The position numbers were made by a program, and so were the translations under genes. Of a stretch of 64,000 bases of DNA, positions 7,702 through 14,073 are shown piece by piece (within the stretch, counting starts at the first letter, position 1; the number at the start of each line of letters is the position of its first letter). The stretch is from Fictibacillus enclensis (GTDB taxonomy: Bacteria; Bacillota; Bacilli; Bacillales; Fictibacillaceae), in NCBI RefSeq assembly GCF_001457035.1, contig NZ_KQ758620.1:62001-126000 (forward strand). The letters are read 5' to 3'. Under the pieces are notes generated by a model. The model saw nothing but the letters and a program-made list of their open reading frames with translations, searched no databases and was not told the origin of the DNA.

Positions 7702-8157
7702 CTATTCCTCCCTTCCTTTTGGTTCCCGGTGTTTTCGTGATACAGTTGCAAAAGGAACGATGGACAAATTTTTGGGATCTGGATTCGTCCGGTAATCACG
7801 GACATGCTTTACTCTTGATTCCAAGTCGATGTTCTGGATACCGCCGATATGAAGCATAGCAGCGGTGGAAATACCAAAAATATCAATCGAGTTCACTTTA
7901 ATGAACGCTGGATCGTGGTAGGATTCCATGACCACCTCTTTTGGTGGAATTGCTGGAGGGCGTACCATGGTAAATATCTGATACCTTGGAAAATCGAGCA
8001 GGTTGTTGAGTGTGGGATTAAATTCAGGTTCGTACTTTTGAATGGCAATTGCCCTTGAAAACGCCGTATGTTCATCCGTATCTCCCACATTGACGATGGA
8101 AGAAAATAAAACCGAGCGAATATGGATGTGGTTCACTTCCGATGTACGCGGAATCAT
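7702..8157 (-). CDS. gerPE: Spore germination protein GerPE
   Basis: 151 residues (B. subtilis about 133). The motifs HIRSVLFSSIVNVGDT, FPRYQIFTMVRPPAIPP and VNSIDIFGISTAAMLHIGG fit GerPE: two GerP-type 'xSSxxxIGD/G' motifs, one at each end. It begins three bases after the gerPD stop codon, consistent with tight operon coupling. Predicted inner spore coat protein needed for germinant permeability. Confidence 0.85.
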   Translation of the reverse strand: MIPRTSEVNHIHIRSVLFSSIVNVGDTDEHTAFSRAIAIQKYEPEFNPTLNNLLDFPRYQIFTMVRPPAIPPKEVVMESYHDPAFIKVNSIDIFGISTAAMLHIGGIQNIDLESRVKHVRDYRTNPDPKNLSIVPFATVSRKHREPKGREE

Positions 8158-8160
8158 TTT

Positions 8161-8340
8161 TTATACGACCGATAAAGGAACAAGGGCGGTTCCGACCGTC
8201 AGAGTTTCAGGAGGTGTGTCAAAGGCAGCCGCAAGCGCGATGTGGCCGGCATCCCCTACCAATACAAGCGAAGAGATGCTTACCCCCACAATCTTCAGAT
8301 CCCCGATTGAGAGATCATGATTGATCACCTGGAATTTCAT
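8161..8340 (-). CDS. gerPD: Spore germination protein GerPD
   Basis: 59 residues, ATG at 8340, stop at 8161. Product: MKFQVINHDLSIGDLKIVGV, then SISSLVLVGDAGHIAL, then AAFDTPPETLTVG and a hydrophobic end (VPLSVV). This is the standard GerPD pattern (about 58 residues). Its start overlaps the last 26 bases of gerPC in another frame, which couples their translation. The position between gerPC and gerPE is canonical. Confidence 0.9.
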   Translation of the reverse strand: MKFQVINHDLSIGDLKIVGVSISSLVLVGDAGHIALAAAFDTPPETLTVGTALVPLSVV

Positions 8341-8956
8341 GGTTTTCGCCTCCGATGTTATTATTTTTTAAACTCAGGATAAAATGCTCCATTCCTTTGT
8401 AGACATCGCCCTTTACCTTGTTTTCAACAAGAAGCAGCCCTTCCTGGTTTTGAGGCGGGTACTTTTGCATGTAATGTTCAAGCCTTCCCGGCAGTTGTGT
8501 CCGGATATCATTGATGATTAACTCATGATAGGTCTCTTCCAATTTATGTTCATGCTCTTCTTCAATCTTGGCAATGTCATCCGCTGCTTCAACCTTCAGG
8601 TACTCTTCGAGGTTCCGCATAATTTCAGTATATTCCCGGCTCGAGCTCAACGATCCCGGCGGGCTTCCGCCATTATTAGGGACAGCGATGGATTCTCCTC
8701 CCACGGTAAAATCATCCACGATATTTTTACCATCCGCATCAGAACTGAGCCCGATATTCAGGGTTCCGTCGAGCCTTTCAATTTTCAACTGATCGAAAGA
8801 ATATTGGATTTGTGTGGTCGGCTGGTCTTTTACCTTTTTCATATCTTTCGTCAAGTCTTCAATCTGCTTCTCCAATTCACACACTTTATCCTGGAGGCAT
8901 TGAAGCTGCCCCTGCATTTGCTGTATATAGTAGTATTGATTGTAGGTGTCCGACAT
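8315..8956 (-). CDS. gerPC: Spore germination protein GerPC
   Basis: 213 residues (B. subtilis about 205). The Tyr/Gln-rich start (NQYYYIQQMQGQLQCLQ) runs into a coiled coil (DKVCELEKQIEDLTKDMKKV). A central IERLDGTLNIGLS segment and an acidic C-terminal helical part (residues about 115-200) follow, all typical of GerPC. In the canonical operon it follows gerPB; here it directly follows gerPA with a 65-base gap. Confidence 0.85.
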   Translation of the reverse strand: MSDTYNQYYYIQQMQGQLQCLQDKVCELEKQIEDLTKDMKKVKDQPTTQIQYSFDQLKIERLDGTLNIGLSSDADGKNIVDDFTVGGESIAVPNNGGSPPGSLSSSREYTEIMRNLEEYLKVEAADDIAKIEEEHEHKLEETYHELIINDIRTQLPGRLEHYMQKYPPQNQEGLLLVENKVKGDVYKGMEHFILSLKNNNIGGENHEIPGDQS

Positions 8957-9021
8957 AACATCATCTCCTTACTATGTTTTATGCCGGACCTATCCCAAAT
9001 TTGCTTTTTAAATCTTCACTT

Positions 9022-9243
9022 CTAGTAATTTCCGACGTTGGTATTGTCAACCTGGTCCATATCATACGTGTTTGTCAGGTTATAACCCGTATTGGTTCTG
9101 ATGTTGTCGCCCGTATTAAAGGATCCGGCCCCCGCAAACGTCTTCGCGTTGCTGATTGGTTGGATGGCCTGAACATCCCCAATATGGACAATCGAACTGC
9201 TTGAAACTGAGGCAATGTTGATACTCCCTACGATACCAGGCAT
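9022..9243 (-). CDS. gerPA: Spore germination protein GerPA
   Basis: 73 residues. MPGIVGSINIASVSSSSIVH, IGDVQAIQPIS, TFAGAGSFNTGDN and TNTYDMDQVDN match the GerPA/GerPF family; 'VHIGD' with 'GAGSFNTGD' points to GerPA. A very strong GGGGGGTTGG ribosome site precedes the ATG. It is first gene of the unit gerPA-PC-PD-PE-PB-sHSP and lies behind a sigma-K-like promoter at 9274-9300. Confidence 0.85.
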   Translation of the reverse strand: MPGIVGSINIASVSSSSIVHIGDVQAIQPISNAKTFAGAGSFNTGDNIRTNTGYNLTNTYDMDQVDNTNVGNY

Positions 9244-9273
9244 CCAACCCCCCCTGCCGTAACCGTCTCTTCA

Positions 9274-9300
9274 TAGCATATGTAGCTTTCTCTTAGGTGT
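9274..9300 (-). promoter_or_regulatory. Sigma-K-like promoter of the gerPA unit
   Basis: Minus strand: AC at 9300-9299, 16 bases, then CATATGCTA at 9282-9274, a perfect fit to the sigma-K -10 pattern CATANNNTA. It leaves a leader of about 25 bases before gerPA. Known gerP operons are sigma-K dependent. Confidence 0.65.
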
Positions 9301-9317
9301 TCACCCTCCTTATACAC

Positions 9318-9345
9318 ACCAAATTCCTGCTATCATCATAGATTG
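9318..9345 (+). promoter_or_regulatory. Sigma-K-like promoter of the gerPF unit
   Basis: AC at 9318-9319, 17 bases, CATAGATTG at 9337-9345 (one mismatch to CATANNNTA). It diverges from the gerPA promoter and lies 50 bases before the gerPF start. Confidence 0.45.
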
Positions 9346-9395
9346 ATAAGAGCAGCAGGAATCCAGACAGCACGTCATAAGGGAGGTCGTATTAC

Positions 9396-9620
9396 TTGCC
9401 ATCACTCATCGTAGGACCAGTCACCATTTCCGCCGTTCAATCTGATGGAGTTGTCAATTTCGGTGACACCCTTGTCATCAATCCGAAAAGCACGAGCAAA
9501 GGATACAGTGGTTCTGGTGGAGGAAATACAGGGAATTTCATGCAAACCGTCACGTTCGTCAGCGCCACCAATACTCTTGACACCGATGCCGTAGATTCGA
9601 ATGTAGCCGGCAACAATTAA
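9396..9620 (+). CDS. gerPF: Spore germination protein GerPF (GerPA/GerPF family)
   Basis: 74 residues starting at TTG (ribosome site AAGGGAGG, nine bases upstream). MPSLIVGPVTISAV, VVNFGDTLVINPKSTSK, GSGGGNTGNFMQ and SATNTLDTDAVD are the family signature; 'NFGD...INPKSTSK' suits GerPF better than GerPA. In B. subtilis gerPF ends the gerP operon; here it is divergent and is followed by its own small heat-shock gene. Paralogue naming within this family is by memory. Confidence 0.75.
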   Translation: MPSLIVGPVTISAVQSDGVVNFGDTLVINPKSTSKGYSGSGGGNTGNFMQTVTFVSATNTLDTDAVDSNVAGNN

Positions 9621-9644
9621 AATGATTAAAGGAGGAGTTTGATC

Positions 9645-10106
9645 ATGTCAGAAAACGACGGCCCTATTCTGCCCTTTTTAAATGAGAAATCGTTAGGTAC
9701 ATGGGTAAAATCACTCGAACAATTTATTGATAAAAGCTTTGAGCATTATCATACAATGGTTGATACCCTCTCATTCCCGCTTGAAGTTAAAGAAACAAAA
9801 GATGAATATCTGGCGTATGCAAATCTCGAATCCTATGACCAGAACCAAATTCAGATTGAAGTGCTGGACCGTGCTCTGAAAATTATTGCCTACGCCTCGG
9901 AAACGAACCGCTTCACAAATGACAGCACTAACATCAGCCAGTACAAGCAAGCGAACAAGCGGGTTGAACGCCTCGTTCCGCTTCCCTTTTCCGTTAAACA
10001 AGAGGACGTCCGTGCCACATTCGGAAACGGTGTATTAAAAATCAGGGTGCACAAACGAAAGCCTTCTGCCAACCTTATTGAAATTCAGCCTGAAACGGAA
10101 GAGTAA
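9645..10106 (+). CDS. Small heat-shock (Hsp20-like) protein of the gerPF unit
   Basis: 153 residues. I choose ATG at 9645, nine bases after AGGAGG; an in-frame TTG at 9639 is too close. The alpha-crystallin-like domain spans about residues 45-145: SFPLEVKETKDEYLAYANLE, EVLDRALKIIAYA, ERLVPLPFSV, then VRATFGNGVLKIRVHKRK, which keeps the GVL motif. It starts 24 bases after gerPF and is followed by a terminator, so the two form a two-gene unit mirroring gerP plus sHSP on the other strand. A coat role is inferred from context. Confidence 0.75.
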   Translation: MSENDGPILPFLNEKSLGTWVKSLEQFIDKSFEHYHTMVDTLSFPLEVKETKDEYLAYANLESYDQNQIQIEVLDRALKIIAYASETNRFTNDSTNISQYKQANKRVERLVPLPFSVKQEDVRATFGNGVLKIRVHKRKPSANLIEIQPETEE

Positions 10107-10134
10107 AGCCTGCAAAAAAACGCAGGCTTTTTGT
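10106..10134 (+). terminator. Terminator of the gerPF-sHSP unit
   Basis: Hairpin AAGCCTGC / GCAGGCTT followed by a T run, overlapping the stop codon of the heat-shock gene. Confidence 0.8.
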
Positions 10135-10168
10135 TTTAATATAAGAGCTTCATAGTTAAATATCTTGT

Positions 10169-10195
10169 ACACAAATACTAATTCTCCATATGCTA
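10169..10195 (+). promoter_or_regulatory. Sigma-K-like promoter of the Gly/Tyr/Pro-rich gene
   Basis: AC at 10169-10170, 16 bases, CATATGCTA at 10187-10195, the same -10 nonamer as upstream of gerPA. The ATG inside this element (10190) therefore cannot be the start codon of the gene. Confidence 0.6.
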
Positions 10196-10231
10196 AAAGG
10201 AACAAAAATCTTACCAGATAGGAACGATGAT

Positions 10232-10519
10232 ATGCGACAGCAAAATCCTTATGGATACGGTCAGTATCCTCCATATGGCTATCCCCTGGGAATGGGGTAT
10301 GGGCAGCCGGGCGTTGGTTACGGCCAGCAAGGATTCCCCGGCTACCCCGGCCAAGCTTACGGACAAGGTGGTTATCCCGGAGCGGGTTATACCGGGTCAG
10401 TTCCAGGCTTTGGCCAGGGAGTGATTGGGGGATATCCGCAAAATCCGGGCTATCCACAGCAACAGCAGTACACTAAGCCGCCCATAAGCGGCGGAGGCTG
10501 CGGCTGCGGAGGCCGATAA
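10232..10519 (+). CDS. Gly/Tyr/Pro/Gln-rich spore-coat-like protein
   Basis: 95 residues from ATG 10232 (ribosome site AGGAACG). An ATG at 10190 is in frame but lies in the predicted promoter. The protein is low complexity: repeats of GYGQ, GYPG and GFPGYPG, with a C-terminal Cys pair in SGGGCGCGGR. Such composition is typical of cross-linked coat or outer-layer proteins, since Tyr and Cys allow cross-links. With the sigma-K-like promoter and gerP neighbours a coat role is likely but not proven. No named family recognised. Confidence 0.7.
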   Translation: MRQQNPYGYGQYPPYGYPLGMGYGQPGVGYGQQGFPGYPGQAYGQGGYPGAGYTGSVPGFGQGVIGGYPQNPGYPQQQQYTKPPISGGGCGCGGR

Positions 10520-10525
10520 ATGAGA

Positions 10526-10557
10526 AACCATCCGGGAACCGTTTCCCGGATGGTTTT
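10526..10557. terminator. Terminator between coat-like gene and AAC(3)-like gene
   Basis: ACCATCCGGGAA / TTCCCGGATGGT hairpin followed by T on the plus strand; its end overlaps the stop of the convergent gene at 10557. Confidence 0.8.
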
Positions 10558-11366
10558 TACATAGGAGAGGACATCTGGATGTTTTTCTTCAACCAGTTTT
10601 CTGTGAAGTCAACCAGCTTCTTTTGTTTCATCAGCCGGCAGGTTGCGGAGCCAGCCCCGGCAATTTTTATCTCTTGTCCATAGTTTTCTTCATATTGTCG
10701 GCCAATCTCTTCAAACAACTCTTCCTGATATTCAATTTGTTTATACGTTTTCCATATACGCTGTCCCGATTCAATGACAGGACTTTCTTCTTCCACTTGT
10801 TTCTGTCCAGGTACACGGTACTCGGCCAAGTGCATGGACGTGTTGCTGTCATGTCCGACTCCAATAAGGAGAATAGATCCATCGAGGTCATAAATCCTGG
10901 CAATTGGCGAGGATTCCCCCAGTCCGTTATCCAGGGAGTGATTCCCGGTAATCCATTCTTTATCCTTACCCCATGCTGCGAAGGATACCGTAGGGTGATT
11001 GCTTCTTATGACTCCCGGAAAGGTCCGGAATACTTCGGCGACAGCCCCCATGAAGTAAGTGGGCGAAATTGCCGGGTCGAATGCCGGCATCTCGGAACGT
11101 ATGGTTTCCCACCATTCTTTGGGCACAGGAGGGTTTCCCCATCCTGCAGGGTCCGATAGTTCTGCAGAATGCGTCGGCATGATCAAGTTCCCCTCTTCGG
11201 TCACCACATCCATTAATGCCTGAACAACGGCAACAGCACCGCCGCACACCCAACCCATTTTACTCAACGATGTATGTACAATGACAGTCATTCCCTTTTG
11301 GACACCCAGTTTCTTAAAATCCTGAACCAGCGATGACCGGGTAACCAGTTGCTCTGTATTTATCAC
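10557..11366 (-). CDS. AAC(3)-family N-acetyltransferase (YokD-like)
   Basis: 269 residues. Family features are VIVHTSLSKMGWVCGG near residue 30 (acetyl-CoA loop), LIMPTHSAELSDPAGW, PTYFMGAVAEVFRTFPGVIR, SNHPTVSFAAWG, and ILLIGVGHDSNTSMHLAEY with the catalytic-type His/Glu region. These proteins acetylate aminoglycosides at the 3-amino group or, in YokD/FrbF-like members, other amines, so resistance is not certain. A sigma-A-like promoter (TTGAGA 11415-11410, 17 bases, TATCGT 11392-11387) lies between it and the divergent peroxiredoxin gene. Confidence 0.85.
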   Translation of the reverse strand: MINTEQLVTRSSLVQDFKKLGVQKGMTVIVHTSLSKMGWVCGGAVAVVQALMDVVTEEGNLIMPTHSAELSDPAGWGNPPVPKEWWETIRSEMPAFDPAISPTYFMGAVAEVFRTFPGVIRSNHPTVSFAAWGKDKEWITGNHSLDNGLGESSPIARIYDLDGSILLIGVGHDSNTSMHLAEYRVPGQKQVEEESPVIESGQRIWKTYKQIEYQEELFEEIGRQYEENYGQEIKIAGAGSATCRLMKQKKLVDFTENWLKKNIQMSSPM

Positions 11367-11434
11367 GCTTGAACTCCCCCCTTCATACGATAAGTATAAC
11401 TGGACTATATCTCAAACGGAAAGGAGGGATTTGA

Positions 11435-12076
11435 ATGAGCTTGCCTTTTGACGGAAATCAGCATTATCCCAAGCCATCTGTTGAGCAGTTTACTACCTGC
11501 GCACCTCAGCCCTACTGCGCCGGGCTCGGAGATATCGCTCCCGTGTTCACTGCAGCTTCCTTTCAAGACGGCGAAATCAAAGATGTCCGGCTCGAAGATT
11601 ACCGCGGCCGCTGGGTGGTCCTCTTTTTTTATGGCAGTGATTTCACGTTTGTCTGACCGACAGAATTAGCGGCGGTCGCCGCTTTATATGAAGAATTCAA
11701 GAAACTGAACACCGAGGTGCTCGGCATCAGTACAGACAGTGTCTTTTCCCATAAAGTGTTTAAAGATGTATCTCCCCTGGCCGGCAAGGTGCAATACCCG
11801 CTTGTAAGTGATCGGAATCATATGATCAGCAGGGCCTACCGGGTTCTTGATGTATTCAGCGGGGCATCCGTCCGGGCTACCATTATTGTAGCGCCCGATG
11901 GCTTTATCGCGAGCAAACTCATCTATCCTTCTGAAGTTGGCCGAAATGCATATGAAATCCTGCGGCTCGTTCAAGCCCTCCAATTTGGGGAACAATCACA
12001 ATCAGGCGTTCCAGCCAACTGGCTTCCCGGCATGCCCGGTCTCAACATGGATACCGAGAACATCGGGAGATTCTAG
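11435..12076 (+). CDS. Peroxiredoxin with in-frame UGA at the catalytic cysteine (predicted selenoprotein)
   Basis: The frame from ATG 11435 (ribosome site AAAGGAGGGA) is open for 213 codons to 12076 except for one TGA at 11654-11656 (codon 74). Around it the product reads VVLFFYGSDFTFV-(TGA)-PTELAAVAALYEEF, the peroxidatic-Cys motif FTFVCPTE of AhpC/Prx enzymes with TGA in place of Cys. The following 139 codons are intact: VLGISTDSVFSHKVF, QYPLVSDRNHMISRAYRV, VRATIIVAPDGFIASK, ending VPANWLPGMPG. The usual resolving Cys before 'PANW' is absent; two Cys lie near the start (22 and 28). A SECIS-like hairpin follows the TGA. I infer selenocysteine insertion. The alternative is a single nonsense mutation, giving a broken gene. 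Confidence 0.8.
11657..11683 (+). promoter_or_regulatory. Candidate bacterial SECIS element downstream of UGA
   Basis: Eleven bases after the TGA, AGCGGC (11668-11673) pairs perfectly with GCCGCT (11678-11683) around loop GGTC (11674-11677). The loop begins 17 bases after the TGA and has G in its first two positions. This fits the known bacterial SECIS rule (small apical loop with a G, 16-37 bases after UGA), and the loop resembles the GGUC of E. coli fdhF. Whether the host has selA, selB, selC and selD cannot be seen here. Confidence 0.65.
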
Positions 12077-12215
12077 TCATCTGGAACGGAAATCAGAGCT
12101 TTTTCGTTCTTTTTGCGGGTCCCAACAGGTGCGATTTCAGCAATACAAGCGGGTTTTGAAGTTTTACTGTCCTAATCTAGGACGTTACTGGCCAAACAGT
12201 TATTATGTTAACTAA

Positions 12216-12240
12216 TAGAGCCGTCCAGAGGACGGCTCTA
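12216..12240 (-). terminator. Hairpin after the alpha-glucosidase remnant
   Basis: TAGAGCCGTCC, loop AGA, GGACGGCTCTA: a perfect eleven-pair hairpin starting four bases beyond the stop of the remnant. The T tract is poor on both strands, so terminator function is likely but not certain. The stretch 12077-12215 otherwise shows nothing recognisable. Confidence 0.6.
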
Positions 12241-12243
12241 TCC

Positions 12244-12343
12244 TTACTTCAAACAGTAAAAGCTGACTTCATATGGCTTGAGTTTAATCTGGTTTATACG
12301 TGCTTCCGCAAGAACTTCATAGTTGCTGATGTCATTTTGGAGT
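12244..12343 (-). pseudogene. C-terminal remnant of a GH13 alpha-glucosidase
   Basis: On the minus strand a frame ending in TAA at 12244 encodes LLQNDISNYEV, then INQIKLKPYEVSFY. This is the typical last beta-strand region of oligo-1,6-glucosidases/maltases (family ends like 'LLISNYEV...IxLKPYEAxVYK'). No start codon or catalytic part remains. It lies directly behind a LacI-type regulator gene, where maltose operons are usually placed. I infer an internal deletion that removed the transporter and enzyme genes. Confidence 0.55.
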
Positions 12344-12353
12344 AAACGTTTAC
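12342..12353. promoter_or_regulatory. LacI-family operator (perfect palindrome) downstream of lacI-type gene
   Basis: GTAAACGTTTAC is a 12-base perfect palindrome with the central CG typical of LacI/MalR/CcpA sites. It lies between the regulator gene and the alpha-glucosidase remnant and now controls no intact gene. Confidence 0.6.
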
Positions 12354-12386
12354 GTAACCTTGTTAAATTAAAGAGCAAACCTTGGT

Positions 12387-13397
12387 TTACTCTGTTTCTT
12401 CCTTTTCAATCACTTTGACGGTTTCTCTTTCCACGATTTGGTGTGGCATAAAAACACTCTGCTGTTCCCCTGTTTCTCGGTCCAGAAGCACTTTTACCGC
12501 GTTTTTCCCCATTTCGTAGAGCGGCTGCCCCACTGTTGTGAGCGGTGGAATCGCCATTTCCGCCACCTTCGTATTGTCGTAGCCGATAATGGAGATTTGG
12601 TCAGGCACCCGGATCGACATTCTGTACAGATAGGACAGAGCACCTGCAGCCATTTCATCACTGGAACAAAAAATGGCTGTAAGATCATCATTCTTGTCCA
12701 GGAGTTCCTTTGCTGCTGTTATCCCACTTTCAAATCCGAAATCACCGAAAGCGATCTTTCTCCTGTCGACCGGGTGGCCTTTTTCCTTAAGTGCCCGTTT
12801 ATATCCTTCAATTCTGGGTAATGTGGCGATGGGATCCCCTTTTGTCCCGGCAATCATCCCGATGGAACGATGGCCTCTCTCAAGTAGATAGGTGACGCCA
12901 TCGAACACCGCCTTCTTGTCATCCACTTTTATAAAAGGAACATCATACTTGGACTTAGTTGATACGAGAACGACTGGAAGATTCATGGCAATGATGGCAT
13001 TATAGTATTCTTCCTTAAAAAATTCACTGACAAAAACGATGCCGTCCACTTGCTTTTCACGGAGAGCCTGCAAATATTTCATTGTTCGCTTTCCATCTTT
13101 ATCCGTATTACAGACCATTACACTGTAATCCAGCTCATGTGCCATATCTTCAATCCCGCTGAGAACAACCGATGCAAAGGTATCAGAAACTGCTGGCAGC
13201 AGCACACCCAATGTTTTTGTCTTTTTGTTGATCAAGCCCCGTGCTATCGCATTTGGCTGATATCCCATTTCCGCAATAACCTCTAGAACCTTTTCTTTTG
13301 TTTTCTCTGAATAGCCCGGCAGATTGTTCAAAATCCTGGAAACTGTAGCCACTGAGACATTGGCCTTTTTGGCCACATCCTTGATCGTGTAGGACAA
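12387..13397 (-). CDS. LacI-family transcriptional regulator (MalR-like)
   Basis: 336 residues. The N-terminal helix-turn-helix YTIKDVAKKANVSVATVSRI is followed by the hinge YQPNAIARGLINKKT. The periplasmic-binding-protein-like effector domain (about 60-330) has GVLLPAVSDTFASVVL, GIVFVSEFF, IFCSSDEMAAGAL and QISIIGYDNTKVAEMA. Sugar-responsive repressor; MalR is the closest type I recognise. Matching operator-like sites lie both upstream (13419-13430) and downstream (12342-12353), so autoregulation plus control of a former adjacent operon is likely. The secreted amylase at 51.6-54.1 kb, which has a related site, could be another target. Confidence 0.85.
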   Translation of the reverse strand: MSYTIKDVAKKANVSVATVSRILNNLPGYSEKTKEKVLEVIAEMGYQPNAIARGLINKKTKTLGVLLPAVSDTFASVVLSGIEDMAHELDYSVMVCNTDKDGKRTMKYLQALREKQVDGIVFVSEFFKEEYYNAIIAMNLPVVLVSTKSKYDVPFIKVDDKKAVFDGVTYLLERGHRSIGMIAGTKGDPIATLPRIEGYKRALKEKGHPVDRRKIAFGDFGFESGITAAKELLDKNDDLTAIFCSSDEMAAGALSYLYRMSIRVPDQISIIGYDNTKVAEMAIPPLTTVGQPLYEMGKNAVKVLLDRETGEQQSVFMPHQIVERETVKVIEKEETE

Positions 13398-13418
13398 TTC
13401 AAGCCCTTCTTTCTCTAC

Positions 13419-13430
13419 GTAAACGTTTTC
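13419..13430. promoter_or_regulatory. LacI-family operator upstream of the regulator gene
   Basis: GTAAACGTTTTC, one mismatch from the perfect palindrome at 12342-12353, 21 bases upstream of the regulator start. Suggests autoregulation. Confidence 0.55.
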
Positions 13431-13479
13431 GTAAATTTATAAAAACAATATACCACCATATGTAAGCATTTTCAACAAC

Positions 13480-13506
13480 AAAAAAACAACCCTTTTACAG
13501 GTTGTT
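13480..13506 (-). terminator. Terminator of the 13.5-14.0 kb two-gene unit
   Basis: Minus strand AACAACC / GGTTGTT hairpin followed by T7. It overlaps the last codons of the 13495-13755 gene. Confidence 0.7.
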
Positions 13507-13755
13507 CCGGTCCATGCCCCTCCACTCGTTATATAAAGATGCAGCATAAAATTCTATGTGTTCTATGAGATGCGGTGTCTTTAATTCCTGCAGCCCATAA
13601 AGATAGGCAATAAAGGTTTGAACGCGGTCCATAAAAACAGACAACCTATTCCTTTGAGGTAAATCCCGGCACTGGACGGACACTTGCCGGATGTTCTCTT
13701 CTAATCGCAAGCACCAGACCAGTAACGAGGAGACATAATCATCATAGGTGATCAT
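13495..13755 (-). CDS. Hypothetical protein, second gene of a possible coat pair
   Basis: 86 residues, helical, with MITYDDYVSSLLVWCLRLEE and QTFIAYLYGLQELKTP. Its ATG overlaps the stop of the upstream gene (ATGA at 13755-13752), so translation is coupled. No signal peptide or membrane span. Family not recognised; the Tyr content and partner gene suggest a sporulation role, which is only inference. Confidence 0.6.
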   Translation of the reverse strand: MITYDDYVSSLLVWCLRLEENIRQVSVQCRDLPQRNRLSVFMDRVQTFIAYLYGLQELKTPHLIEHIEFYAASLYNEWRGMDRNNL

Positions 13756-13979
13756 CCGTTCGGCTGTTCTGTTTCCGGCTGGCTTTGAATAGGAGTATAC
13801 GTCTTTTCATAGGAGGTTTTTGTCTTCCACTTTTCCTTGACCTCGATGTTGGGAGGAAGGATATATTCGGAGGTTGCCTCCTGGTCACCAAACATTAATT
13901 GATAGTAATATTTGCACATCTCGGCATGGTACTGATAATACCGATAATAATACTCCATTTCATTCTGAGGGTTTGTCAT
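13752..13979 (-). CDS. Hypothetical Tyr-rich protein
   Basis: 75 residues. The N-terminal third is very rich in Tyr (EMEYYYRYYQYHAEMCKYYY), and the rest is polar with LPPNIEVKEKWKTKTS. Composition resembles small spore-coat proteins. A GGAAAGGAGCC ribosome site lies some distance upstream. First gene of a coupled pair with 13495-13755. No family recognised. Confidence 0.6.
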   Translation of the reverse strand: MTNPQNEMEYYYRYYQYHAEMCKYYYQLMFGDQEATSEYILPPNIEVKEKWKTKTSYEKTYTPIQSQPETEQPNG

Positions 13980-14073
13980 CTACTGCCAAAGGCTCCTTTC
14001 CCTGCAGCTTTGGTATCCAGTACATTGTATGTCCAGACCTTGCCGTTTTGCTTATGTTATTGCCTATAAGCCT

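Noticed and set aside
10190-10231. ATG at 10190 as start of the Gly/Tyr/Pro-rich protein
   Set aside because: This ATG lies inside the predicted sigma-K -10 element and the following codons do not fit the repeat composition.
10557-11366. Calling the AAC(3)-like gene a proven aminoglycoside-resistance gene
   Set aside because: Chromosomal YokD-like members of this family need not act on aminoglycosides; only the family is supported.
11435-11656. 73-residue protein ending at TGA as a separate gene, with a second gene starting at 11717
   Set aside because: Both parts are in one frame and join to a complete peroxiredoxin; the second part has no ribosome site at 11717.
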